From: Flavobacterium chilense
GTDB lineage: Bacteria > Bacteroidota > Bacteroidia > Flavobacteriales > Flavobacteriaceae
Assembly: GCF_001602525.1 (NCBI RefSeq)
Contig: NZ_LSYT01000004.1
Span: 1 to 64,000, forward strand
Length of the DNA: 64,000 nucleotides
Direction: 5' to 3'
How positions within the stretch are numbered: position 1 is the stretch's first letter; every line of letters begins with the position of its first letter. Under the pieces are notes generated by a model. That model made no database searches. It was not told the origin of the DNA and worked only from the letters and a program-made list of their open reading frames with translations. The translations under genes and the position numbers were made by a program. Shown here piece by piece: positions 11,101 through 17,748 of the stretch.

Positions 11101-11358
11101 TGGCGAAGATCCTACTGTTACAGCTTTAGTTTTAATTCCGATATACGAAAAAACAAGTACATCCCCTGTCGATGCCTGTATCGTATAAATTCCGTCATAA
11201 TCAGATTGCGTTGCTGTTTTTCCGCCTTGAATAATAACAGTTACTCCCGGCAACGGCAATCCGTTTTGATCACTCACTAAACCTTTGATTGTTTTTACCT
11301 GCGCAAGCGAGACCTGCACTGTAAAGACAGTCAAAAAGATTAACATAATTTGTTTCAT
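8170..11358 (-). CDS. SusC-type TonB-dependent outer membrane transporter (first of the chitin locus)
   Basis: TonB-dependent oligosaccharide importer of about 1062 aa. It has a signal peptide (MKQIMLIFLTVFTVQVSLAQ), a CarboxypepD_reg-like domain (KTIKGLVSDQNGLPLPGV), a plug domain (GRVAGVDVSIPATGV, GESNQPLYIVDGIPI) and a C-terminal barrel ending NIKVAF. Two ATGs are available, at 11367 and 11358. The downstream one is preferred because it removes MIK ahead of a normal signal peptide and places the conserved upstream element at 86 bp, matching the 84 bp of the other susC. It heads the minus-strand chitin operon and is divergent from the sensor kinase. Corresponds by order to CusCI. Confidence 0.93.
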   Translation of the reverse strand: MKQIMLIFLTVFTVQVSLAQVKTIKGLVSDQNGLPLPGVTVIIQGGKTATQSDYDGIYTIQASTGDVLVFSYIGIKTKAVTVGSSPTINVVLTEDAQNLNEVVVTALGIKRQKKELGYAVQDVKGEQLNKVITTNVTTALSGRVAGVDVSIPATGVAGSTRVIIRGISSIGESNQPLYIVDGIPIDNGGLSNDNAATSKWFDGRDNGDGISGINPNNIESLTVLKGAAAAALYGSRALNGVILITTKKGSKGKLQVELTSGVSFDRVNAKYKDFQTEYGTGSNGLLPDPSKSPTEIYSNTTNAWGPKFSETVGQQIKIFDGSTKPYERVKNNIQDFFRTGFTTTNGVAVSGGAENAFVRFGYNNLKNDDVIPNTGLERNDASLNATLKSDKFTLDANVNYIAETTNNRPGLGDSPNNIGYSLSNLAPNIDQAWLKNYKNDETGVIYPWNNNVYQLNPYFVVNDNHNSSKKNRFIGNVAGTYRLEKWVALTFRTGIDTYAFSAKDFMAAGSTWPGRDEGYLGLNNINVSEMNTDLIATFSEIKLATDLTFSGILGASRRDFRREQNSRFGTKIIEPGTEYISNFVNQTENAPIETKTRTNSLYGSAKFDYKGYLYAEFTGRNDWFSVINKDAFYPGASLGFVFSDAFGIQNDSFSYGKFRASIARVSNAPGAYKNSLNYTTFASYNGQSVVNIKNSAAPNPDLTYQSKTGTEFGLETAFFKNRLKADITVYREDTSDQTLDLPSSATSGYEYISVNAGKLRNEGIEVFLSGSPIKNKNFEWGIDLNFSKNKNSIITLHPDINTYTISEARWAGAAIVAQVGGQYGTIMGRDFLRNAAGEKVVGANGLPLFTDEKVALGKGLPDWAAGLTNRFSYKGITLQFLIDMKFGMDVYSMTNSVAATKGLLDVTTEGRDAYNHARAQAVANDPNFSQATWVPTAGYIAEGVVNTGTAANPVYVKNTTPVNPQDYWNTVFNNTPAPFIYDASYVKLREVSLGYTIPKSVFGGAKINSIYISAFARNLLTFNKDLPNVDPESMYTSGNGQGFEYGSLPFRRSYGFNIKVAF

Positions 11359-11443
11359 TTTTATCATGGTTTTGCTGGTTAAGCAGTAAATCTATTGTTA
11401 AAATTAACATAAATAAAACATTTTATACAAACAACACAAAACC

Positions 11444-11489
11444 TTAAACGAACGACACAAAACATTCAATAATACGCTGTACGAAAACG
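11444..11489 (-). promoter_or_regulatory. Conserved 46-bp element upstream of first susC (candidate LytTR operator)
   Basis: Second copy of the block at 5249-5294, differing at only five positions, in the divergent region between susC and the sensor-kinase gene. It starts 86 bp upstream of the preferred susC ATG. A shared GTTTGTATAAA stretch lies on the gene side of both copies, probably part of the core promoter. The regulator encoded next door has a LytTR DNA-binding domain, which makes it the likely ligand (inference). Confidence 0.65.
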
Positions 11490-11547
11490 ATATACCATTT
11501 AAATAACACAATAATTCTCTTTTTTTACAAAATTTTATTTAAAAGAA

Positions 11548-11578
11548 TTGCGTTTTATCAACTAATTGTCTAAAGTTG
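11548..11578 (+). promoter_or_regulatory. Bacteroidota-type promoter for the sensor kinase / regulator pair
   Basis: TTG at 11548-11550, a 20-nt spacer, then TAAAGTTG at 11571-11578 (7 of 8 matches to TAnnTTTG). Transcription would begin a few bases after 11580, leaving a leader of about 45 nt before the kinase TTG start. Confidence 0.55.
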
Positions 11579-11590
11579 CATAATATTAAA

Positions 11591-11632
11591 ATGAAGCCCA
11601 AATCACCGAAAAATCTTAAAAATTTAAGTTGA
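11591..11632 (+). CDS. Possible 13-codon leader ORF overlapping the kinase start
   Basis: ATG at 11591 opens a 13-residue frame (MKPKSPKNLKNLS) whose TGA stop (11630-11632) overlaps the kinase TTG start (11629-11631) as TTGA. The predicted promoter would place this ATG within about ten bases of the transcript start. It could serve translational coupling, or be a relic of a longer N-terminus after a frameshift; it may also be chance. Confidence 0.25.
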   Translation: MKPKSPKNLKNLS

Positions 11633-12681
11633 ACGAAATTCGAAAATTAAAATTTGACATTAAACTTCAAAACCATATTTGGTTTTGGGCCAGTTATTTT
11701 ACTCTTAATTTTTTAAGATGGGGAGCTTACTTTAATGATTATCCTTATTCGTTCAAATCAAACCTGATCGAATTCTCCTTGCACATTCCTTTAGTATATT
11801 TTAATCTTTTTGTTTTAGTACCGCGCTATGTACTGAAACAAAAATATATCACCTACACCTTTTTATTAATCGTAAGTTTGTTTTGCATTTACTTATTAAA
11901 AACAGCTCTTACCTATTATATCATATCAGAAAATATCTGGCCCGAAGCCAATAGAGAATATCACCCGTTTGATATCAATCATATTTTAGCAGTTTGTATT
12001 GGTGAATTGTATGTTCTTGCCATGGCTTCATCAGTTTATTTAACCTTAACCTGGCTAAGAGAACGCGAAAGAAACAGATCATTAAGAGAAAACCAGTTCA
12101 AGATTAAACTTAAATATCTCGAAAATCAGATTCAGCCTCATTTCTTTTTCAATACTTTAAATAATTTGTATGCTTTATCTTTAGAATCATCCGATAAGGT
12201 TCCGGATGTTATTATAAAACTGTCAAATTTGATGGAATATGTTTTGTATGATGTAAAAGGAACCAAATTCGTTCCCTTAATAAAAGAAATAGATTACATA
12301 CAAAACTATATTGAAATCGAGAAGTTACGCTTTGAGAATGTAGAAGTTACCATTAATCTGGAGTCTAATATTGAAGATATTGTAGTACCACCGCTAATAT
12401 TTATTTCCTTGGTTGAAAACGCCTTTAAACATGGCGGCTTAAACAACAATAACTTAAAAATTAAGATTAATTGTAAAGTTATTAATAATAAAATGTTAGA
12501 CTTTGAAATCTTAAATAATTTTGTAATTTCACAAAATCTTAATTCAAAAGGCGGAATTGGTTTAGTCAATACTAAAAAGAGACTAAAATTAATTTACAAG
12601 AATAATTTCAGTCTAAAAGACAAAACTAAATTAAATTACTATATAATCCGTTTGCAAATACCTATTGATAATGAAGATTAA
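11629..12681 (+). CDS. LytS/YehU-type membrane sensor histidine kinase
   Basis: A 350-residue kinase with about four hydrophobic segments in the first 140 residues (FWASYFTLNFLRW, LHIPLVYFNLFVLVP, TFLLIVSLFCIYLL, LAVCIGELYVLAMASSVYL), then the His_kinase (PF06580-like) phospho-acceptor QPHFFFNTLNNLYAL at about 168-182 and an ATPase domain with VENAFKHGG and GIGLVNTKKRL. The only reasonable start is TTG at 11629; no in-frame ATG occurs before the membrane region is already passed. The response regulator starts 11 bp before its stop, so the two are coupled. Its place beside the susCD genes marks it as the sensor of the chitin locus; the inducer is unknown. Confidence 0.9.
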   Translation: MNEIRKLKFDIKLQNHIWFWASYFTLNFLRWGAYFNDYPYSFKSNLIEFSLHIPLVYFNLFVLVPRYVLKQKYITYTFLLIVSLFCIYLLKTALTYYIISENIWPEANREYHPFDINHILAVCIGELYVLAMASSVYLTLTWLRERERNRSLRENQFKIKLKYLENQIQPHFFFNTLNNLYALSLESSDKVPDVIIKLSNLMEYVLYDVKGTKFVPLIKEIDYIQNYIEIEKLRFENVEVTINLESNIEDIVVPPLIFISLVENAFKHGGLNNNNLKIKINCKVINNKMLDFEILNNFVISQNLNSKGGIGLVNTKKRLKLIYKNNFSLKDKTKLNYYIIRLQIPIDNED

Positions 12682-13372
12682 ATGCGTGTTGATTGACGAT
12701 GAGCCTTTAGCCATCAAAGTCCTGCAAAATTATTTCAACAATTTTACAGATTTTGAAGTAATTGGCACCTTCAATAATTCTTTAGAAGCACTTGATTTTA
12801 TAAACAGTACAACTGTCGATGCCGTATTTTTAGACATCAATATGCCTATGATGACGGGCTTTGAGTTAATTAGCCTTATTGAAAACAAAACCAAAGTTAT
12901 CATCACCACTGCTTTTAGAGAATTTGCAGCTGAAAGTTATGACCTCGATGTGCTGGATTATCTGGTAAAACCAATTCCGTTACCCCGATTTATAAAATGT
13001 ATCAATAAAATAACAACCGAATACAATTTAAAGAACAATATTAAAATCGAAACCACTAAAGGCGATTCTCATATTTTTATTAAAGTAGATAAAAAGATGA
13101 TGAAAATTAATATTGAAGAAATCTTATTTGTAGAAGGAATGAAGGAATACATCAAAGTTGTAACTCCCGACAAAACCTATATTACACACAAATCACTGAC
13201 CTCATTATCTGAAGAATTACCCGCAGATCGCTTTTTACGAATCCATAAATCATATGTAATTGCACTAAATAAGGTTAAATCTATTGAAGGAAACCGCATT
13301 CAGATCCAATCTTACACCATTCCTATTGGAAGAAATTACAGCAAAGAGGTCAAAAACAAAATTTTAGAATAA
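12671..13372 (+). CDS. LytTR-family response regulator of the chitin locus
   Basis: Cytoplasmic regulator of 233 aa with an N-terminal receiver (residues 1-120; acidic pair D9/D10, phospho-acceptor D55 in VFLDINMPMMTG, Thr in IITTAFREFA, Lys in YLVKPIP) and a C-terminal LytTR DNA-binding domain (IFIKVDKKMMKINIEEILFV at about 135-155, FLRIHKSYVIALNKV near 195). The ATG at 12671 is preferred over a TTG two codons upstream. It overlaps the kinase gene by 11 bp. The 46-bp elements upstream of both susC genes are the natural candidates for its targets. Confidence 0.92.
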   Translation: MKIKCVLIDDEPLAIKVLQNYFNNFTDFEVIGTFNNSLEALDFINSTTVDAVFLDINMPMMTGFELISLIENKTKVIITTAFREFAAESYDLDVLDYLVKPIPLPRFIKCINKITTEYNLKNNIKIETTKGDSHIFIKVDKKMMKINIEEILFVEGMKEYIKVVTPDKTYITHKSLTSLSEELPADRFLRIHKSYVIALNKVKSIEGNRIQIQSYTIPIGRNYSKEVKNKILE

Positions 13373-13551
13373 AAACACCTCTATAAATCCATTTTCTAAC
13401 TCGGTAAAAATTAACACTTTGTTGAAAAAATAGTGCCGTTGGTATAATTTTAACATTATTTGTGTCTTTTTATTTTTTTTTGAAACGCTTAACAAATATA
13501 TTTACGGTCTTCAAAAAACAATAAAATTAAAAAATTAACCTTATTACAATT

Positions 13552-15006
13552 ATGAGTTCAGAAAATGTTCAAACCAAGTGGGGACAGTTCATCCCTCTTG
13601 TCATCGTATTCTTCTTTTGGGGATTCGTCGCTGCCAGCAATGATATCTTAATTCCTGTTTTCAAGACAGCTTTCAATTTATCCCAAGGAGAAAGTCAGTT
13701 AGTATCATTGGCATTTTATATTGCCTATACAGTAGGATCACTAATTTACATGGGAATTTCTCTTTTAATAAAAGAAGATTTGGTGAACAAAATAGGCTAC
13801 AAAAATGGTCTTTCACTAGGTTTACTTATTTCTGCACTAGGAACATTATTATTCTATCCTGCTGCAAATACAGGATCATTTCCTTTAATGTTATCAGGAT
13901 TATTTATTGTTGCCTTAGGTTTCTCATTACAACAAACCGTAGCAAACCCTCTTGCAATTGCTTTAGGACCTATTACAACAGGATCTCAGCGTTTAACTTT
14001 AGCAGGTGGAATCAACAACTTAGGAACCACTATTGGACCGCTTATTGTAACTTTTGCTATTTTTGGATCAAGCACAGGAGCTTCAACTCTAAGTATTGAA
14101 AGCGTAAAAATCCCTTATTTAATATTAGGTCTAGCATTTTTATTGGTAGCTATTTTATTGAAATTCTCTTCTTTACCAGACAGACCTGCTTTGATCGAAG
14201 AAGAAATTGCAGCAGAAGGTAACACAGCAAAAAAATCAGCATTGCAATACCCACAATTGGTTATGGGTATGATCGCAATCTTCCTTTATGTTGGTGTTGA
14301 AGTGTCTACAGCAAGTAACTTACCTGCTTACATGGAATCTCTTATAAATACAAAAACAGGTGTTCTTTATACCTTACAGGAAATATCTCCATACATATCT
14401 CTTTATTGGGCAAGTTTAATGATTGGTCGTTGGACAGGAGCTATTGAAGCTTTTACAGATAAAGCGAGTTTACAGCAAATATTACGTTTTGTTGCACCTT
14501 ATTTAGCATTTGGAGTATTCTTAGCTGTAAATGCAATTGCAAAACACGATTTAACACCATTTTACATCTACGGATTAATCATCTTAGTTTTAATTTTTGC
14601 AGATATTGCCAGTAAAGGAAATCCTGCCAGAATGTTGCTTATATTCTCAACATTAGGAATCGTTGCTTTAGCTATCGGAATGTCGACTAAAGGTATCGTA
14701 AGTATCTATGCTTTCACAAGTGTTGGTTTATTCTGTAGTACACTTTGGCCATGTATCTTTACATTAGCAGTAAGCGGATTAGGAAAAAATACAAGCCAGG
14801 GAAGCAGCTTCCTGATCATGATGATCATGGGTGGTGGAGTTATCAGCTGGTTACAAGGTTTTGTATCTGAGTTTATTGGTATCCACAGCAGTTATTTAGT
14901 TGGTGTTTTATGTTTTGCTTACCTTGCGTTTTATGCATGGACTGTAAGCGGAATTCTTAAAAAACAAGGAATCAACTTTGACAAAAAACTTTCTGGTGGT
15001 CACTAG
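13552..15006 (+). CDS. Sugar MFS transporter (FucP/NagP-like), probable GlcNAc or glucose:H+ symporter
   Basis: Inner-membrane major facilitator of 484 aa with about 12 transmembrane segments, beginning QFIPLVIVFFFWGFVAASND, a start typical of the FucP/GluP/NagP group. LQQTVANPLAIALGP and the TLAGGINNLGTTIGP segment are family hallmarks. It lies 179 bp after the LytTR regulator and is followed by a strong terminator, so it is probably its own unit or the end of the regulator operon. Given the neighbouring chitin genes and nagB, N-acetylglucosamine is the most likely substrate, but sequence alone does not fix the sugar. Confidence 0.85.
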   Translation: MSSENVQTKWGQFIPLVIVFFFWGFVAASNDILIPVFKTAFNLSQGESQLVSLAFYIAYTVGSLIYMGISLLIKEDLVNKIGYKNGLSLGLLISALGTLLFYPAANTGSFPLMLSGLFIVALGFSLQQTVANPLAIALGPITTGSQRLTLAGGINNLGTTIGPLIVTFAIFGSSTGASTLSIESVKIPYLILGLAFLLVAILLKFSSLPDRPALIEEEIAAEGNTAKKSALQYPQLVMGMIAIFLYVGVEVSTASNLPAYMESLINTKTGVLYTLQEISPYISLYWASLMIGRWTGAIEAFTDKASLQQILRFVAPYLAFGVFLAVNAIAKHDLTPFYIYGLIILVLIFADIASKGNPARMLLIFSTLGIVALAIGMSTKGIVSIYAFTSVGLFCSTLWPCIFTLAVSGLGKNTSQGSSFLIMMIMGGGVISWLQGFVSEFIGIHSSYLVGVLCFAYLAFYAWTVSGILKKQGINFDKKLSGGH

Positions 15007-15028
15007 AAATTAAAATACAACAAATAAT

Positions 15029-15061
15029 AAAGTCCCGTTTTTAATATAAAAACGGGACTTT
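15029..15061 (+). terminator. Intrinsic terminator after the sugar transporter
   Basis: AAAGTCCCGTTTTT at 15029-15042 pairs with AAAAACGGGACTTT at 15048-15061, a 14-bp stem with a 5-nt loop, followed by TATATTTTT. It lies 23 bp after the transporter stop and could also work for the convergent gene. Confidence 0.85.
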
Positions 15062-15090
15062 ATATTTTTATAAAACACAATTATTTTGTT

Positions 15091-15588
15091 TTATTTAGCT
15101 GTTATGATGGCATTCAGATTCTTTTTAAAAACAGCCTTATTTGTCGCTGATAAATCATAAACCACATCTTTGTCCGCATGAACAATAACTTTATCAATAT
15201 TAGCTTCTAATAGCGCTTTAGGGTCTTTAATTTTAATTGTACAGGCTCCATCAAAAAAACCATCATCTTCAATAATCTTTTTAGCCTGCAAAATGGTTCC
15301 GTCACTTAATACTGCCGAAATGGTCATCGTATTATTTAATGTTTTCGAATAAAACCCATCCATGACCAACATTAATCGGTATGAATTTTTCATTTCAGGC
15401 CCTTTAAACTCATGACGGGTAATATTATATCGCAATCCCTTGGCCAATGTTGGAAATTTAACCGAACAATCCAACTCAAAACTCGCCACATCTCCGGCAT
15501 CATTAACTCCTTTTATAACATTGACCGTTTGCGCCTGTACCGCTATACCAATCATAAAAAACACTAAAATCAGGATACTTTTTTTCAT
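15091..15588 (-). CDS. Small secreted protein of unknown function
   Basis: I do not recognise a family. The 165-residue protein has a clear signal peptide (MKKSILILVFFMIGIAVQAQ), then a soluble, beta-rich sequence with no cysteine pair or catalytic motif that I can name. The start is set at the ATG ending at 15588, because the seven upstream codons would spoil the signal peptide. It stands alone between two terminators, convergent with the sugar transporter, and is probably periplasmic or surface-exposed. Confidence 0.75.
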   Translation of the reverse strand: MKKSILILVFFMIGIAVQAQTVNVIKGVNDAGDVASFELDCSVKFPTLAKGLRYNITRHEFKGPEMKNSYRLMLVMDGFYSKTLNNTMTISAVLSDGTILQAKKIIEDDGFFDGACTIKIKDPKALLEANIDKVIVHADKDVVYDLSATNKAVFKKNLNAIITAK

Positions 15589-15620
15589 ATGTATTTCTTT
15601 TTGAGACACATAAAAGTAAA

Positions 15621-15658
15621 AAAAATCGCTGTCTTTCTGATGAAAAACAGCGATTTTT
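15621..15658 (-). terminator. Intrinsic terminator after fsa
   Basis: AAAAATCGCTGT at 15621-15632 pairs with ACAGCGATTTTT at 15647-15658, 21 bp past the fsa stop on the minus strand; the U-rich run follows the stem. Confidence 0.8.
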
Positions 15659-15678
15659 AATTTATAAGTAGCTAAGTA

Positions 15679-16335
15679 TTACTTGTTTCCTTTTTCAAAA
15701 TCAGCCACAAACTGAGCTAAACCAATGTCTGTTAACGGGTGTTTCAATAATCCGTAAATTGCAGAAAGAGGCCCTGTCATAACATCTGCACCAATTTTAG
15801 CACAATTTACAATATGCATGGTATGACGTACAGAAGCAGCCAGGATTTGAGTCTCGTAACCGTAGTTATCATAAACCAGTCTAATTTCTTCGATCAGGTT
15901 TAATCCGTCAGTAGAAACATCATCCAAACGACCAATAAATGGAGAAACATAGGTAGCTCCTGCTTTTGCAGCCAAAATAGCCTGTCCAACAGAAAACACA
16001 AGTGTAACGTTAGTTTTAATTCCTTTATCCGAAAAATATTTTGCAGCCATCACACCTTCTTTAGTCATTGGCAATTTCACCACGATTTGCTCATGTAATT
16101 CTGCCAACTCCTCACCTTCTTTAATCATCCCATCATAATCCAGCGCATTTACTTCGGCACTTACATCTCCATCAACAAGATTGCAAATGTCAACATAATG
16201 CTTTAAAATGTTATTTTTTCCGGTGATTCCTTCTTTTGCCATCAAAGACGGATTAGTTGTTACACCATCTAAAACACCTAAAGCCTGTGCTTCTTTAATC
16301 TGAGCTAAATTAGCTGTGTCTATAAAAAATTTCAT
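15679..16335 (-). CDS. fsa: Fructose-6-phosphate aldolase / short-type transaldolase
   Basis: A 218-residue class I aldolase of the TalC/FSA group, acting on sugar phosphates in the cytoplasm between glycolysis and the pentose phosphate pathway. [16 protein letters not shown] and [13 protein letters not shown] open the barrel; the Schiff-base lysine would be in the VKLPMTKEG strand, and [11 protein letters not shown] and [12 protein letters not shown] follow. Length matches the short subfamily (about 215-220 aa) rather than the 315-aa TalB type. Whether it acts as a transaldolase or an FSA aldolase cannot be decided from the sequence. It follows the SDR gene by a 251-bp gap carrying a dispersed repeat. 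Confidence 0.9.
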   Translation of the reverse strand: MKFFIDTANLAQIKEAQALGVLDGVTTNPSLMAKEGITGKNNILKHYVDICNLVDGDVSAEVNALDYDGMIKEGEELAELHEQIVVKLPMTKEGVMAAKYFSDKGIKTNVTLVFSVGQAILAAKAGATYVSPFIGRLDDVSTDGLNLIEEIRLVYDNYGYETQILAASVRHTMHIVNCAKIGADVMTGPLSAIYGLLKHPLTDIGLAQFVADFEKGNK

Positions 16336-16380
16336 AATCTATTTATATTTAATTGTGTTGATTATTCTTTTAGCGTGTTC

Positions 16381-16468
16381 ACCGCGGCAAACGGGCTTTC
16401 GGCTTTATCTTTTGTTCCGTTTCTCTTCACAAAAGAATACTACCTTTATCCCTCACGCAAATCCTGTG
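16381..16468 (-). repeat. Dispersed intergenic element, copy A (structured, shared architecture with 31941-32031)
   Basis: A central 8-bp stem (TCTTTTGT 16408-16415 with ACAAAAGA 16429-16436) is flanked by GGGCTTTCGGCTTTA on one side and CTACCTTTATC on the other. The second element at 31941-32031 has the same plan (GCTnTCnGCTnTA, then stem, then CnnCnTTnATC) with a different stem sequence. It fills most of the gap between fsa and the SDR gene. Confidence 0.5.
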
Positions 16469-16586
16469 CAAAATTACAACTTAAAATTACGTAGAAGAAT
16501 TCTTTTTATTTAATTCTTTCTATTCAACTCTAATTTATTCAGTAACGCTCGTATTCACGTTACAAAACTGCATTCATCTTTCTTAT

Positions 16587-17390
16587 TTATAGCTTATAAT
16601 GATTCATTAACATCTTTTCATACACTTTATCCGGAAGAGCGCGTTTTAAAACAATAGAAAACTTTTGCATAAAAGCTCCTACTTTGTAATGTACATTTGG
16701 CCTTTTTTGCTGCATGATTTTATAAACAGCCTCTGCCATTTCGTTTGGATTACTTCCGGCATCTACATGTTCATTCATCGTTGCAAGTGTTTCTCCATAT
16801 ACTTTTTCATATGCTGAACCTTTTAAAACCGGAGCATGATAACGCCCCGAAGCAATATTGGTAGCAAAATCTCCAGGTGCTACATTTGTGATTTCGATTC
16901 CAAATGATTTTACCTCCATACGCAAAGCCTCTGTAATCAATTCTAAAGCTCCTTTTGAAGCTGAATAAACACTTCTGTAAGGCAATCCCATATATCCGGC
17001 AATAGAAGTAATATTGATAATCAAACCTGATTTTTGTTCACGCATTTGTGGCAAAACAGCTTTCATTACTTCAATAGGACCAAAAAAATTGGTTTCGAAA
17101 TTATTTTTAATTTCTTCCATTGGAATTTCCTCCAAAGGTCCGGTAATTCCAACACCGGCATTATTAATCACCACATCTAATCGTCCTGAATTTGCAATAA
17201 TTTTAGCCACAGCCGACTTTATTGATTCGGCATTGCGAACATCTAAAGCCACCAAAGGAAAAACTGAATTCAAGACTTTCTCAGGATTTCTACTCGTTCC
17301 GTAAACGACGAAACCTTTTTTTTGTAAAAATTCTCCAATTGATTTTCCAATCCCTGAGGATCCTCCGGTAATTAAAACGACTTTATTCAT
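16587..17390 (-). CDS. Short-chain dehydrogenase/reductase (SDR)
   Basis: Classical SDR of 267 aa: cofactor motif TGGSSGIG near the N-terminus, NNAG at about 90, active Ser in NITSIAG, and YSASK with the catalytic Tyr and Lys at about 155-159, then NVAPGDFATN. R and N residues after the second strand (GTSRNPEK) favour NADP(H). The protein has a C-terminal extension (FSIVLKRALPDKVYEKML) common in SDRs that act on lipids or ketones, but the substrate is not evident. Coding direction is the same as fsa; the SRP RNA gene lies upstream on the same strand. Confidence 0.88.
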   Translation of the reverse strand: MNKVVLITGGSSGIGKSIGEFLQKKGFVVYGTSRNPEKVLNSVFPLVALDVRNAESIKSAVAKIIANSGRLDVVINNAGVGITGPLEEIPMEEIKNNFETNFFGPIEVMKAVLPQMREQKSGLIINITSIAGYMGLPYRSVYSASKGALELITEALRMEVKSFGIEITNVAPGDFATNIASGRYHAPVLKGSAYEKVYGETLATMNEHVDAGSNPNEMAEAVYKIMQQKRPNVHYKVGAFMQKFSIVLKRALPDKVYEKMLMNHYKL

Positions 17391-17570
17391 TTTTTTGGGG
17401 TTAGATGTTAAATGTTATAAGTTAATTGACATAAGCCGAAATTTAATGCAAAAATTAAAAGGCATCTAACTTTTCACATACAACTTCTCACTTCAGAAAG
17501 GTCCAAAAATAAAAAAATCCCCCCGAAGGAAGACTACTTTTATATAAATTCTAAAAAATAAAAAATGGCA

Positions 17571-17662
17571 AGCGACCTACATCGCACCGCTCAACCACGT
17601 ACCCTTGCTATGTTCCCATCCTGGGGGAGTCTGCAGGAGCTGGTCGTGTAGGACTTGCCGGT
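17571..17662 (-). ncRNA. ffs: Signal recognition particle RNA (small bacterial type)
   Basis: On the minus strand the RNA reads CCGGCAAGTCCTACACGACC at its 5' end and GATGTAGGTCGCTTGCC at its 3' end, which pair to form the long terminal stem. In the middle, CTCCCCCAGGATGGGAACA followed by TAGCAAGGGTA forms the conserved S-domain hairpin with its purine-rich internal loop, the Ffh-binding site. A run of A/T (TTTTTTATTTTTT) follows as terminator. Length about 92 nt. A near-perfect promoter sits directly upstream. It explains the otherwise gene-free 357-bp stretch 17391-17748. End points are approximate. Confidence 0.85.
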
Positions 17663-17663
17663 G

Positions 17664-17693
17664 CAAATATACAATCTTTTTATATTTTTGCAA
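17664..17693 (-). promoter_or_regulatory. Promoter of the SRP RNA gene
   Basis: On the minus strand TTG (17693-17691), exactly 19 nt, then TATATTTG (17671-17664): a full match to the Bacteroidota sigma-ABfr consensus TTG-N19-TAnnTTTG. The RNA begins a few bases downstream. Confidence 0.85.
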
Positions 17694-17698
17694 GAGCT

Positions 17699-17729
17699 TT
17701 GTTGCTATAAAAATATCGTCGTATATTGG
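17699..17729 (+). promoter_or_regulatory. Promoter of the glutaminyl cyclase gene
   Basis: TATATTGG at 17722-17729 (7 of 8 to TAnnTTTG) preceded by TTG at 17699-17701 (20-nt spacer) or 17702-17704 (17 nt). It is divergent from the SRP RNA promoter and 20 bp from the ATG at 17749. Confidence 0.5.
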
Positions 17730-17748
17730 CTTATTCAAATTTTAAACT

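Noticed and set aside
16316..16513. Small plus-strand frame (65 codons) between fsa and the SDR gene
   Set aside because: It runs through dispersed repeat DNA and the antisense start of fsa; no family resemblance or promoter. Treated as chance.
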